DNA of 64,000 bases from FEN-1297 sp963710735. GTDB lineage: Bacteria > Bacteroidota > Ignavibacteria > Ignavibacteriales > Ignavibacteriaceae. The stretch is from the NCBI GenBank assembly GCA_963710735.1, contig CAVQBN010000006.1:472745-536744 (forward strand), given 5' to 3'. The position numbers and the translations under genes were made by a program. Positions 1-9,031 of this stretch are shown here, in pieces (positions within the stretch are counted from its first letter, which is position 1; each line of letters starts with the position of its first letter). Under the pieces are notes generated by a model. That model saw nothing but the letters and a program-made list of their open reading frames with translations. It was not told the DNA's origin and did no database searches.

Positions 1-471
1 CGGCGTCGTTTTTGAAAATAGAGTGTACCAGGAAGGTATTCCAATGCTTCCAGTAAGCGCTGTTATAAAAATTAAAGATAAAAGAGCATAAACCGATAAA
101 AACTTCGGAATATGCGATAGTAGAAAAAAAGCGAATAGTGAGATAATTAAAAACATGCTTCTATTTAATAAGCCGTAACGCAGTGCAACCGGTTTAATCT
201 TTTCATCATTTTTAAAAAGATGTGTAAAAAGGAATTGAGGTAAATTTAAACCGATTACCCAAAGCACGGGTATGCTTCCGATTGCAATTGAATGTCCGCC
301 AATTCTTTCTACAAATACAGGCATTATTATATTAACCGAAGCGAAATTCATTGCAAAACCGAAAATTGCACCGTCAGCAATATGCATTAGAATATTATGC
401 TTAAGTGCTGCTCTATCAACATCGTTAAACTTATTTAACTGAAAATAGCTGTTAAAGACTCTTTTTTTCAT
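1..471 (-). CDS. MFS-type transporter, N-terminal part (runs off the left edge)
   Basis: An open frame of 157 codons begins with ATG at 471 and is still open at the window edge. The protein starts MKKRVFNSYF, followed by long hydrophobic stretches (around residues 30-55, 62-80, 100-120 and 125-145) separated by short charged loops, which fits the first four or so membrane segments of a 12-segment major facilitator transporter. A basic, polar loop after the second segment (FKNDEKIKP) resembles the cytoplasmic loop 2-3 of this superfamily. The substrate cannot be read from this part. The missing C-terminal half lies outside the window. Confidence 0.6.
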   Translation of the reverse strand, partial: MKKRVFNSYFQLNKFNDVDRAALKHNILMHIADGAIFGFAMNFASVNIIMPVFVERIGGHSIAIGSIPVLWVIGLNLPQFLFTHLFKNDEKIKPVALRYGLLNRSMFLIISLFAFFLLSHIPKFLSVYALLSLIFITALTGSIGIPSWYTLFSKTTP

Positions 472-617
472 TTATTAATTGAATAAAATTTGGCGGGTAG
501 AATTTACAAATAATTACATCGATGAAAAATTATAAATTGTTTTTAGAATTAAATTATTGCTTCAAAACAAGATTTACTAACTAAATAAGAAGAATTTTTG
601 ACGGGTTTAAAATACGA

Positions 618-638
618 AAGCGCTCAAAAAGAGCGCTT
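618..638 (-). terminator. Hairpin downstream of the RRM gene
   Basis: An 8-bp perfect stem (AAGCGCTC / GAGCGCTT) encloses a 5-nt A loop. It lies 30 nt beyond the stop of the RRM gene on the minus strand and is followed there by a T-rich stretch, as in a rho-independent terminator, though the T run is short. Confidence 0.55.
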
Positions 639-667
639 CCAGAGTTGCAAGTTCACCAAATATTTTG

Positions 668-919
668 TTAACTCTTCGGCTTTGCTTCGCTAACAATGAT
701 GTTACGGCCTTTTAATTCCGCACCATTTAATGCCTGAATTGCGCTACTTGCTTCGGATTCGTTTTCCATTTCAACAAATCCAAATCCTCTAGATCTACCG
801 GTCTGACGATCGGTAATAACCTTTGCAGAAACAACTGTTCCGTGTGCTTCAAAAGCCTCTTTTAAAGCATCGTCATTTACTGCCCATGGGAGAGATCCCA
901 CAAAAAGCTTAGTACTCAC
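668..919 (-). CDS. RNA-binding protein with a single RRM domain
   Basis: An 83-residue protein made of one RNA recognition motif. RNP-2 (LFVGSLP, residues 5-11) and RNP-1 (RGFGFVEM, residues 44-51) are both intact, with the aromatic residues that stack on RNA. Small bacterial RRM proteins of this type (cyanobacterial Rbp family) bind single-stranded RNA in the cytoplasm, and many are cold-induced; no Gly-rich tail is present here. The start codon is GTG at 917-919, supported by AGAGG seven nucleotides upstream. A hairpin and a T run lie in its leader (955-970). It stands alone, with its own terminator-like hairpin downstream. Confidence 0.9.
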   Translation of the reverse strand: MSTKLFVGSLPWAVNDDALKEAFEAHGTVVSAKVITDRQTGRSRGFGFVEMENESEASSAIQALNGAELKGRNIIVSEAKPKS

Positions 920-954
920 TAACTTACCTCTAATAATAATTAATAAAAAACAAT

Positions 955-970
955 GCGGTAATTAAACCGC
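955..970 (-). promoter_or_regulatory. Hairpin plus T run in the leader of the RRM gene
   Basis: On the minus strand a GCGGT/ACCGC stem with a 6-nt loop is followed within a few bases by a run of six T, all just upstream of the Shine-Dalgarno of the RRM gene. This is the geometry of a small attenuator or of a structured cold-responsive leader. The 5-bp stem is weak, so this is only a candidate. Confidence 0.3.
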
Positions 971-1141
971 CACATAAAATAGTATTATTATTTAAAAAAA
1001 CAAAATAATTTTATCCTAATCAGTTATTTTGAAAAAATCTTTATAAGTGCTCTTTATTAGTAGGTTTATGAGGAATGTTTGAATTTACGCATAAAAAGCA
1101 ATTTTTTCAGATAATATTACCTAAATGGAAGGAAATCAAGC

Positions 1142-2491
1142 TTATTTTAAAATATTTGAAATTGCCTCTACAAGGTTGTCTACTGCAACCAATTTTATAC
1201 TATTGCGAGGATTTAATCCTTTCAAATTAGTCTTAGGAATTATTATTCTGCTAAAACCTAATCTTTCAGCTTCCTGAATTCTCTTTTCAATATGCCCGAC
1301 ACTTCTTACTTCGCCGCCTAAACCAACTTCACCAACTAAAACAGAATTATTATCAACCACTCGATCTAACAAGCTTGATACTATGCTGCAGCAAACCGCT
1401 AAATCCACAGCAGGTTCAAATATTCTTAGACCGCCGGCCATATTTAAAAAAACGTTTGTTGCCGAAAGTCTATAATTGCCTCTTTTTTCAAGCACAGCTA
1501 ATAGAATCGACAATCTTCTGTAATCGAATCCTGTAGCTACCCGCTGAGGATTGCCGTAATTTGACGGCGTAACTAATGCCTGAACCTCTAATAAAATCGG
1601 GCGAGTTCCTTCCATGCTTGATGTAATAACCGACCCGGATTTCTCTTTTTCTCTTTCACTTAAAAATAGCTCACTCGGATTTTTCACTTCAAATAGGCCA
1701 TCTTCATGCATTTCAAATACACCAATCTCATTTGTGCTTCCAAATCGATTCTTTTGAGATCGTAAAATTCTGAACGAATGATGCGATTCGCCTTCGAATT
1801 GGATTACTGTATCTACTATATGCTCAAGAAGTTTTGGCCCGGCAATTATTCCTTCTTTCGTTACATGCCCGACAATTAAAACGCAATAATGTTTCTTCTT
1901 CGCCTCTTCCATTAACAAAGATGTACATTCCCGAATTTGTGTAACTGTTCCGGGGGAATTTTCTAATTCGCTCCTATACATTGTTTGAATAGAGTCAATT
2001 ATTACAAATGCAGGTTTTAAATCATTTATTCCGGCAAGGATAAGATTTAGGTCAGTTTCAGCAAGAACATAAAAATTATCCGATTTAATTTTTAATCTTG
2101 AAGCACGGATTTTGATTTGCTTTTCCGATTCCTCGCCGGTAACATATAAAACTTTATCTTTTACATTACCAGCAGCCTGCATTGCAAGTGTAGACTTGCC
2201 AATTCCAGGGTCCCCACCTAATAAAACCACCGAGCCCGGCATAAGTCCGCCGCCTAATACTCTGTCGAATTCGTTTATGCCGGTTTTTAACCTGTCTTCT
2301 TCACCGGCGACAATGTCCTTTATTTTACTCATGGAAACTTTACCTGAATATCTGGCTAATTGGCGTTTGGGAGTTTCAATTATTTCTTCTGTAAAAGAAT
2401 TCCAGCTTTCGCATTCCGGACACTTTCCCACCCAGCGAAGAGATTCATAACCGCAATTAGAACATATATATTTGATTTTAGGTTTTGCCAT
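1142..2491 (-). CDS. radA: DNA repair protein RadA
   Basis: 449 residues, the normal length for RadA/Sms. Visible in order: an N-terminal C4 zinc finger (Cys10, Cys13, Cys24, Cys27), a RecA-like ATPase with Walker A GGDPGIGKST (92-101), the RadA-specific KNRFG motif (247-251), and a C-terminal Lon-protease-like domain (about 280-449). RadA is a hexameric DnaB-like helicase that processes branched recombination intermediates. All key motifs are intact. The gene is flanked by about 220 nt of non-coding DNA on each side and looks monocistronic. Confidence 0.97.
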   Translation of the reverse strand: MAKPKIKYICSNCGYESLRWVGKCPECESWNSFTEEIIETPKRQLARYSGKVSMSKIKDIVAGEEDRLKTGINEFDRVLGGGLMPGSVVLLGGDPGIGKSTLAMQAAGNVKDKVLYVTGEESEKQIKIRASRLKIKSDNFYVLAETDLNLILAGINDLKPAFVIIDSIQTMYRSELENSPGTVTQIRECTSLLMEEAKKKHYCVLIVGHVTKEGIIAGPKLLEHIVDTVIQFEGESHHSFRILRSQKNRFGSTNEIGVFEMHEDGLFEVKNPSELFLSEREKEKSGSVITSSMEGTRPILLEVQALVTPSNYGNPQRVATGFDYRRLSILLAVLEKRGNYRLSATNVFLNMAGGLRIFEPAVDLAVCCSIVSSLLDRVVDNNSVLVGEVGLGGEVRSVGHIEKRIQEAERLGFSRIIIPKTNLKGLNPRNSIKLVAVDNLVEAISNILK

Positions 2492-2705
2492 TTAATATTT
2501 AGCAATTTAAATGTTTGTTTTATATGATTTTAATATATCTAAAAATTACAAAACATTTTAAATTTATTTCAAATAGAAAATAAACTTTTAAAAGAGTGAG
2601 TAATTTATTTTGATGAGTCAAATTTAAAATCTCTGGTCCCCTTTTTTAAAGAGTAATATTTAATTAATAGAACTCAAATTTTAAAGATTATTTATTTTTC
2701 AAATA

Positions 2706-3743
2706 TTAAATAAACTTTTTTATAATTTCTTCTACCTTATTCAAAGCTACCGGAATTTGTGCAACATCTTTGCCGCCGGCTGTTGCAAGATGAGGCCTTC
2801 CGCCGCCGCCGCCGCCTACAATTTTAGCTAAGTCGCCCACTATTTTCCCGGCACTTAATTTCTTTTCTTTTATTAATTCATCTGAGACAACACAAACGAT
2901 ACCTACCTTGCCGTCCATTTCAGTAAATAAAACACCTATTCCGTTTTTTATTTTGTTTCTTAATTCATCACCAAAAGATTTCAACTCATCCATATTATCT
3001 GCGCTAACTTTTGCTTTATATATTTTGATGCTGTTAATTTCAGAAGGATGTGCGATTACATTATCTAGCTGGCCTAATTTATCCTTTAGTTTAAATTCCG
3101 AAATTTCTTTCTCCAGCTTTTTCTTCTCTTCAATTAATTCTGCAATTTTTTCTTCAGATTCTTTTACCTGGCTGATTTGTGCATGAAGATAATTTTCTAC
3201 ACCTGCACCTGTTACAGCTTCGATTCTTCTAACACCGCTTGAAATTGAAGACTCACTGATTATTTTAAATAAACCGATTTGAGATGAATTTTTAACATGA
3301 GTGCCTCCGCAGAATTCCATACTGAAATCACCAAACTGAACAACATTTACAAAGTCGCCGTATTTATCACCAAAAAACATTAATGCACCCATTTTTTTTG
3401 CTTGGTCAAAAGGAACATTCCTATGATGCTGCAACGGAATATTCCGTCTCAATTGTTCATTTATTAATATTTCAATATCGTTTAATTCGCTTTCACTTAA
3501 TTTTGCAAAATGAGTAAAGTCGAAACGCAATCTGTCCGGACCGACATATGAGCCGGCCTGATGGACATGAGTTCCCAAAATTTTTCTTAAAGAAGCATCC
3601 AAAAAATGTGTCGCCGAATGGTTCCGCATTATATCCCAGCGGCGTTTTTCATCAACCTGAACCATTAAATCCACCAACCAGAGTAATCTAGCTGACTGGG
3701 CAAATTGGGTCAGGTATAAATTCAATTCATGAACTAGTATCAT
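2706..3743 (-). CDS. alaS: Alanyl-tRNA synthetase, C-terminal editing part
   Basis: 345 residues holding the AlaS editing (SAD) domain and C-Ala domain. Conserved pieces: VDEKRRWDIMRNHSATHFL with the HxxxH zinc pair, GPDRLRFDFTHF, the CGGTH zinc motif, SSGVRRIEAVTG, a coiled coil (about 200-235) and the Gly-rich C-terminal GGGGGGRPHLATAGG. The first 25 or so residues (MILVHELNLYLTQF onward) fit the family poorly and are probably affected by the upstream frameshifts, so the ATG at 3743 is unlikely to be a genuine start. Confidence 0.9.
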   Translation of the reverse strand: MILVHELNLYLTQFAQSARLLWLVDLMVQVDEKRRWDIMRNHSATHFLDASLRKILGTHVHQAGSYVGPDRLRFDFTHFAKLSESELNDIEILINEQLRRNIPLQHHRNVPFDQAKKMGALMFFGDKYGDFVNVVQFGDFSMEFCGGTHVKNSSQIGLFKIISESSISSGVRRIEAVTGAGVENYLHAQISQVKESEEKIAELIEEKKKLEKEISEFKLKDKLGQLDNVIAHPSEINSIKIYKAKVSADNMDELKSFGDELRNKIKNGIGVLFTEMDGKVGIVCVVSDELIKEKKLSAGKIVGDLAKIVGGGGGGRPHLATAGGKDVAQIPVALNKVEEIIKKFI

Positions 3744-3975
3744 CTATCAATTTTAGTTACGTCAATTATATTAAGAGCATCCTGACCAACTATTAAAATT
3801 TACCTAAATCATCGATCTGACCACCAGCTTCTACATAAAAAGGCGTTTTATCCAAATTATCAAATACGTCTTCCACTGTATTTCATTTTTTACACCGATA
3901 TATTTTTGAAGCTTGGATCTAATTCATCATAACCAGTAAATTCTGAAGTTACCGGTTCAATTAATTCAAATGGAA

Positions 3976-5316
3976 TTAAAATTTTCTACAAATATACTTA
4001 ACAGAGGTAATTTTTCTTTTATGCTTCTCTTGATTTTTTTTTTGCAATTCCATTAACTCATTAAAGCCGGCTTCATCTATTGCAAAGCCTTTTTCCTTTG
4101 CCATAATGTTTGTTAAATCAACCGGAAATCCATAAGTATCATAAAGCATAAATACATCTTCGCCTGGAATAATTTTTCCTTCCGATTCCGACAGCCCTTT
4201 AATTAATTCCTCAAATAATTCTATTCCACGGTCTAATGTCGCATTAAAACTTTCTTCTTCGGCTTTTACAACTTTTTTAACATAATCCTGCTTTTCCTTT
4301 ATTTCAGGGAAAATATTACTCATGTTGGAAACAAGAACATCGACAAGCTTATAAAGAAACGGCTTGTTCAAGTTTAGTTTTCTTCCGTAACGGGCTGCAC
4401 GTCTTAAAATCCTTCTAAGCACATAACCCCGTCCATCGTTTCCCGGGACAGCACCATCAGCAATTGCAAACGTTAATGTTCTAATATGATCTGCAATTAC
4501 CCTCATCGGAATTTTATCTTTTTCTTCTTTATATTTTATTCCTGATAAATTAGCAACGGCATCTATCAACGGCATGAAAACATCAGTGTCGTAATTAGAA
4601 TCTTTCTTCTGCAATACTGCACATACTCTTTCAAAGCCCATTCCAGTATCCACATGCTTAGCCGGAAGTTCATGCAGTTTTCCTTTTTCATCACGGTTAT
4701 ATTGAATAAATACCAGGTTCCATATTTCGATACATTCGGGAACGCCTGCGTTTACAAACTTTGGATTATTGAAATCATCACTTAAATTTATATGAATTTC
4801 AGAACACGGGCCGCAAGGACCAGTTTCACCCATTTCCCAAAAATTATCTTTTTCATCAAACCTTAATATATGCTCATGATTTATATCTGTTTTTGTTTTC
4901 CAAAAATCATAAGCTTCATTGTCAGTTCTGTAAACAGTTGCCCAAAGTCTTTCCTTCGGAAGTTTCCAGACTTCTGTTAATAATTCCCATGCCCATTCTA
5001 TTGCTTCCGCTTTATAATAATCTCCAAAGGACCAATTGCCAAGCATTTCAAAAAAAGTATGGTGGTAAGTATCGTTTCCTACTTCTTCAAGATCGTTATG
5101 TTTTCCGCTGACACGAATACATTTTTGAGTGTCGGCGGCCCTTTTATATTCTCTTTTGCCGCTTCCAAGAAAAACATCTTTAAATTGATTCATCCCCGCA
5201 TTTGTGAAAAGCAGCGTCGGGTCATCAAAAGGAACTACCGGTGAACTGGGTACAATTCTGTGATTCTTTTGTTTAAAAAAGTCTAAAAATTGTTGTCTTA
5301 TTTCGCTTGAAGTCAT
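3976..5316 (-). CDS. alaS: Alanyl-tRNA synthetase, N-terminal catalytic part
   Basis: 446 residues starting MTSSEIRQQFLDFFKQKNH, the typical AlaS start. It contains the class II aminoacylation core: motif 1 region with the FTNAGMNQFKD signature (37-47), the conserved GPCGPCSEI segment (about 167-175) and the tRNA-binding helical region with GRGYVLRRILRRAARYG (about 297-313). The last 15 or so residues (KHKRKITSVKYICRKF) do not look like AlaS and are probably read out of frame, just after a 10-T homopolymer. A TATCTTTG element (5343-5350, minus strand) lies 26 nt upstream of the start. Confidence 0.93.
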   Translation of the reverse strand: MTSSEIRQQFLDFFKQKNHRIVPSSPVVPFDDPTLLFTNAGMNQFKDVFLGSGKREYKRAADTQKCIRVSGKHNDLEEVGNDTYHHTFFEMLGNWSFGDYYKAEAIEWAWELLTEVWKLPKERLWATVYRTDNEAYDFWKTKTDINHEHILRFDEKDNFWEMGETGPCGPCSEIHINLSDDFNNPKFVNAGVPECIEIWNLVFIQYNRDEKGKLHELPAKHVDTGMGFERVCAVLQKKDSNYDTDVFMPLIDAVANLSGIKYKEEKDKIPMRVIADHIRTLTFAIADGAVPGNDGRGYVLRRILRRAARYGRKLNLNKPFLYKLVDVLVSNMSNIFPEIKEKQDYVKKVVKAEEESFNATLDRGIELFEELIKGLSESEGKIIPGEDVFMLYDTYGFPVDLTNIMAKEKGFAIDEAGFNELMELQKKNQEKHKRKITSVKYICRKF

Positions 5317-5342
5317 CTTTTCCTTAGAGTTTATTTACGATG

Positions 5343-5350
5343 CAAAGATA
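5343..5350 (-). promoter_or_regulatory. TATCTTTG -7-like element upstream of alaS
   Basis: The minus strand reads TATCTTTG, an exact match to the Bacteroidota -7 consensus TAnnTTTG, 26 nt from the alaS start. No TTG is found 20 nt further upstream (TTT instead), so the -33 half is weak. Confidence 0.4.
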
Positions 5351-5461
5351 ATAAAATCAAAACTAAGCATAAATATGTTAATTATGTAAAGCACAAAAGC
5401 TAAAATTAAATAATCAGGTTCATAATTATAAATTACCGGAATATCTTAAATAGTGTTCCAA

Positions 5462-5492
5462 TTGATTTTTTGTCGCTATAGCTTTACTTTTG
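5462..5492 (+). promoter_or_regulatory. Bacteroidota-type promoter of the ECF sigma operon
   Basis: TTG (5462-5464), exactly 20 nt, then TACTTTTG (5485-5492). This matches the -33/-7 consensus of primary-sigma promoters in Bacteroidota. It lies 46 nt upstream of the sigma ATG. The same spacing recurs at 28704-28734 and 62055-62085. Confidence 0.6.
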
Positions 5493-5538
5493 CATTAGAT
5501 TTCAAAGTAAAAATAAACAGGTTATTTTGGCGGCAAAC

Positions 5539-6108
5539 ATGCCTTCGACCGATATTGAGTTAATGCAACGCGTTGCTACTTACGATTCAAAGGCTCTTGA
5601 AGCCCTTTATAACCGATATTCTTCTTTGTTGTATACTTTGATCAAAAAAATAGTTACTGATGAACAAACTGCCGAAAATGTTCTAATTGATGTCTTTGTA
5701 ATTATCTGGCAAAAAATTAATCTCTTCGATTTAACAACCGGCGATGTCTACACCTGGCTGATTACCTTAGCAAGAAACAAAGCGGTCGATACATTAAGAC
5801 GCAGCCGCTCAAATGCTGACGTTGAGCCTTATTCGGATGAATTTGAAAATAAAAATATTATTCCTAACCTTTCCCCCGTTATTGATTCTCTTGATATTAA
5901 AACTGCTTTCAGTATTGTAGACGATATAGAAATAGCTCTTAATAAACTTACGGAAGCACAACAGTATGTCCTTTACCTGGCTTATTACGAGGGTCTGACT
6001 CAAGAAGAAATTGCAGCAAGATTAAATATTCCGCTTCTAACTGTAAAATCTAAAATGAAGGTTATACTTAGTAATTTAAAAGATAACCTTATAAAGGGAG
6101 ATGAATAA
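5539..6108 (+). CDS. ECF-family RNA polymerase sigma factor
   Basis: About 190 residues with sigma-70 region 2 (ALYNRYSSLLYTLIKKIV and VFVIIWQKINLF, with TWLITLARNKAVDTLR) and region 4 (LTEAQQYVLYLAYYEGLTQEEIA, helix-turn-helix ending PLLTVKSKM). There is no region 1 or 3, so it is an extracytoplasmic-function sigma factor, closest in look to the SigK/ECF19 kind. The frame can also be opened at a TTG at 5527, but I prefer ATG 5539. Its stop overlaps the ATG of the next gene by one base, so the sigma and the anti-sigma are translationally coupled. A good promoter lies just upstream. Confidence 0.93.
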   Translation: MPSTDIELMQRVATYDSKALEALYNRYSSLLYTLIKKIVTDEQTAENVLIDVFVIIWQKINLFDLTTGDVYTWLITLARNKAVDTLRRSRSNADVEPYSDEFENKNIIPNLSPVIDSLDIKTAFSIVDDIEIALNKLTEAQQYVLYLAYYEGLTQEEIAARLNIPLLTVKSKMKVILSNLKDNLIKGDE

Positions 6109-7331
6109 TGGCGGTTTCTAATGAATATTATGATCTTTTGCATGCTTATGCATTAGGCTGCCTTGACAAACCTGAATTAATTAAACTTAAGGATTATCTA
6201 AAAAACGGTAATGATTTTGCATGGGAAGAATTAGGTGAATATCAAAATCTAATAGCATTACTTCCATCAATTTTAAGTACAGAAATTCCAAATCCCCAGC
6301 TTAAAGACAGAGTTGCCCGTAAATTATATAAAATCAGAGAAGAAAGTGCTGCTAAGAAAATAATTCCTCCTAATAACTTTATACAGAAAACCAGAGACGA
6401 AAACTTAAAACATGTAGTTCAAGATGAAAGCAAAGTGGAGACTGTAGGTAAGGAAACTTATCAGCCTGAAAAAATGGAAAATCTTGAAAATGAACAAACG
6501 TTAGAGAATCATTTTCCGGATGCAAATGAATTTCAAGTTGTTACTTCCAAAAAGAAAATATTTGAAACTATTAGGCCATCTTATGATACACAAATCCGAC
6601 TTAGAGTAACCGATGAAGAAAAAGAGAAAGAACCGGAAAACCAAGAAGATCCGGAAATAAACGATGAGGAAATTGTAAACGATACTTTTGAATTACCAAA
6701 GAATAAAGACAATGATAAATTTTACAAAACTCATCCAAAAGAACCGCTAAAAGGAAAAAACAAACCGTATTCATCAAATAAGAACACTGAAGAAGAACCC
6801 AAAAAAAATAATAATAAAAACCTGATAATAATTATTGCACTTTTTATAATTGTATTTGTAGGTATAATTTTTATGTATTTCAAAATTTCTTCGGATGTAA
6901 AAGGTTATAAGCTGGGAGTTGAAAAACTAAATCGACAAATAAACGATCTGTCGTCTCAAGTAAATACAAATCAGGATCTCCAAAAACTTCTTGTTACCAA
7001 GGATGTAAAGATTGTTAATCTTAATGGAACAAAGTTGGCGCAAGGCGGGTACGGAAAACTGATAATGAGTGTTGAAGAAAATAAGGGATATCTTCAGCTT
7101 TTTGATATGCCTCAGCTTGCCGATGGAAAATCATATGAATTATGGGCAAGTATTTCGGGAAAACTTTTAGCACTTGGAGTTTTTAATTCTCAAAAAAGCG
7201 TTGAATATTTTCTTTTTACCGTGCCTCAAATTTCGGATAATGTAAAAGCTAATTACTATTTAACGGAAACACCTTCCAGCGATTCACAAAAACCATTTGG
7301 AAATATTTATTTAACCAGTTCATTGCAGTAA
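6108..7331 (+). CDS. RskA-type anti-sigma factor
   Basis: 407 residues. The N-terminal part (1-70) resembles the cytoplasmic anti-sigma domain (YYDLLHAYALGCLD), without a HxxxCxxC zinc motif. A long, charged, low-complexity linker follows (about 80-235), then one membrane helix (239-258), a short coiled coil (265-290) and an RskA C-terminal domain outside the membrane (about 295-405, with LQLFDMPQLADGKSYELW). In the family, regulated proteolysis of the membrane protein frees the sigma factor. The partner is the sigma gene immediately upstream. The linker is unusually long and acidic/basic, about 150 residues. Confidence 0.88.
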   Translation: MAVSNEYYDLLHAYALGCLDKPELIKLKDYLKNGNDFAWEELGEYQNLIALLPSILSTEIPNPQLKDRVARKLYKIREESAAKKIIPPNNFIQKTRDENLKHVVQDESKVETVGKETYQPEKMENLENEQTLENHFPDANEFQVVTSKKKIFETIRPSYDTQIRLRVTDEEKEKEPENQEDPEINDEEIVNDTFELPKNKDNDKFYKTHPKEPLKGKNKPYSSNKNTEEEPKKNNNKNLIIIIALFIIVFVGIIFMYFKISSDVKGYKLGVEKLNRQINDLSSQVNTNQDLQKLLVTKDVKIVNLNGTKLAQGGYGKLIMSVEENKGYLQLFDMPQLADGKSYELWASISGKLLALGVFNSQKSVEYFLFTVPQISDNVKANYYLTETPSSDSQKPFGNIYLTSSLQ

Positions 7332-7337
7332 TTTTTT

Positions 7338-7862
7338 CTATTCATTGCTGTGCTCACTATTATCCTCTCTCTTCAATAAAATGATTATAACCAGAGTAAT
7401 TAGAGCAACTATCCAATATTTTATAGTTATTGAGATTATTGAATTAATGAATGAACCGATTCTCAGTGTCCCTACACTTATGGAATAAATAACACCAAGC
7501 AGAATAAAGATGATGGAAATAAATAAAACTGCTTTATCATCTGTATTATCTAAAAATAACATCCAGCTGCATATTCCAAGAATCAAAAGTGCTGAAGGAA
7601 AAATTAAACTCGATGAATTAAAAATGTCAAAGTTGCTTACAAGGAAAAATATTATTCCGATAAGAAATGCGGTTGTACCTATAAACAGTTGAAATCTTTT
7701 GTTATTTCCAAATGAAATATAAACCGAGCTAATTCCGTAAAATATAAGAGTGTAAGCTAAAAGTTCGTTATTATCCAGATAGATTAAACCAAATAATTTT
7801 AGAATCAGCGAAATAATCAAAAAAGCAAGAGCATAAATTAATATCGGCTGGAGTTTTATCAT
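7338..7862 (-). CDS. Small integral membrane protein of unknown function
   Basis: 174 residues with about six hydrophobic segments (5-30, 35-52, 58-76, 85-105, 110-130, 145-165) and a short charged C-terminal tail (LLKREDNSEHSNE). I do not recognise the family; the general layout is like LiaI/DUF5668-type membrane proteins, but no motif confirms it. It converges with the anti-sigma gene, with only 6 nt between the stops, and sits 62 nt downstream of arginase on the same strand, so it may be co-transcribed with it. Confidence 0.6.
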   Translation of the reverse strand: MIKLQPILIYALAFLIISLILKLFGLIYLDNNELLAYTLIFYGISSVYISFGNNKRFQLFIGTTAFLIGIIFFLVSNFDIFNSSSLIFPSALLILGICSWMLFLDNTDDKAVLFISIIFILLGVIYSISVGTLRIGSFINSIISITIKYWIVALITLVIIILLKREDNSEHSNE

Positions 7863-7924
7863 TTTATAACTGCATTTCTTTTTAAAATTCGATAATTTAT
7901 AATTTAGAGCTTAACAAAAAATAA

Positions 7925-8848
7925 TTACAATATTCGCTGCCCCATTATTGAAGCAACAACATCTGTAGCAAAAACCGCACTTTTATTTTGAAAGTCCAGA
8001 ATAGGATTGACCTCAGTAATTTCCAGTGAAGAGATACATCCGCAATCAGCAATCGACTCCATTAACAAATGAGTTTCTCTATAACTTAATCCGCCGGAAA
8101 CCGGTGTTCCAACCCCGGGAGCAACAGAAGGATCAACACTATCCAGATCAAAGCTGACATGAATATGATCCACTTTTTCTTTGAACTGCTTTAATACTCT
8201 CGAAATAACACGATGAATTCCTAACTTATCAATATCAGTCATTGTATATACGGTTGGATTTATATGCTTAATATTTAATTTCTCAAGTGCATCAATACTG
8301 CGTATACCGATTAAAGCACAATTTTCGGGTAAAACCTTTGGAGAAAAGCCATTTAAATTAACCAGTTTTTCATTTCCAATTCCTAAAGCTACGGAAAGCG
8401 GCATTCCGTGAATGTTTCCCGATGGAGAAGATTCTTCAGTATTCATATCTGCATGCGCATCAATCCAAATAACACCAAATTTCAGCCCTTTCTTTTTGCA
8501 ATAAGAAGAAATTCCTGCAATACTTCCGACTGCCATAGAATGATCACCGCCAATACAAAGTGGAAATTGTCCTTTTTCTAAAACCTTTTCAACTTTATTT
8601 GCAAGAGTATTGGAAGTCCTTAATATTTCATTTAAATATTTTAATTTCGGATTAGTAACTTTTTGTCTTTCCATTATTTGAATAAAAATATCGCCGCTGT
8701 CGATAACTTTATATCCTAACTTTTCAAGTTTTTCTTTAAGCCCCGCAATTCGCAAAGCTGATGGGCCCATATCAACTCCCCTTCTGCCGGCACCTAAATC
8801 CATTGGAAAACCGATAATATTCACAATTTTCTGTTCTTTATTCTTCAT
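7925..8848 (-). CDS. rocF: Arginase (arginase/agmatinase family)
   Basis: 307 residues, full length for a bacterial arginase. Manganese ligands are all visible: GGDHS (His103), DAHAD (Asp130, His132, Asp134) and SFDLDSVDP (Asp234, Asp236). The SPSGNIHGMPL loop after DAHADMN is typical of true arginases, which bind the arginine alpha-carboxylate there, rather than agmatinases. The reaction is L-arginine to ornithine plus urea. No urease or ornithine gene is nearby; pruA at 41.4 kb would act later in the ornithine-to-glutamate route if an ornithine aminotransferase exists elsewhere. Confidence 0.9.
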   Translation of the reverse strand: MKNKEQKIVNIIGFPMDLGAGRRGVDMGPSALRIAGLKEKLEKLGYKVIDSGDIFIQIMERQKVTNPKLKYLNEILRTSNTLANKVEKVLEKGQFPLCIGGDHSMAVGSIAGISSYCKKKGLKFGVIWIDAHADMNTEESSPSGNIHGMPLSVALGIGNEKLVNLNGFSPKVLPENCALIGIRSIDALEKLNIKHINPTVYTMTDIDKLGIHRVISRVLKQFKEKVDHIHVSFDLDSVDPSVAPGVGTPVSGGLSYRETHLLMESIADCGCISSLEITEVNPILDFQNKSAVFATDVVASIMGQRIL

Positions 8849-9031
8849 GATAAATTATATATTGATATAAGTAAAATTTTAAGATGATTTATGCCAAATT
8901 AAATACATTATTCCAAATATCCGAATAACAATAATATTGGTCTTACATTTAATAGCTGTTAATTCTTATATTTTACTTAAAGATATAAAATATTTTTACA
9001 AATTTCGTATAATTTAATAGAATAATATATA

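Larger units (their letters stand above)
2706..5316 (-). pseudogene. alaS: alaS, full-length locus broken by clustered frameshifts
   Basis: Alanyl-tRNA synthetase joins alanine to tRNA-Ala and edits mischarged Ser or Gly. The locus spans 2611 nt, about 870 codons, which is the usual AlaS length, but it reads as two separate frames (3976-5316 and 2706-3743). Between them the expected linker and start of the editing domain are recognisable in pieces in alternating frames: TSEFTGYDELD near 3920-3950, then DKTPFYVEAGGQIDDLG near 3800-3855, then ALNIIDVTKID near 3755-3785. At least four frame changes fall within about 290 nt, starting at or near a run of ten T at 4024-4033. The family is essential and the rest is well conserved, so I favour local consensus errors over real inactivation. 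A second intact alaS elsewhere would change that view. Confidence 0.8.

Noticed and set aside
5527..5538. TTG start for the ECF sigma factor
   Set aside because: ATG at 5539 is four codons later and no ribosome site favours the TTG.
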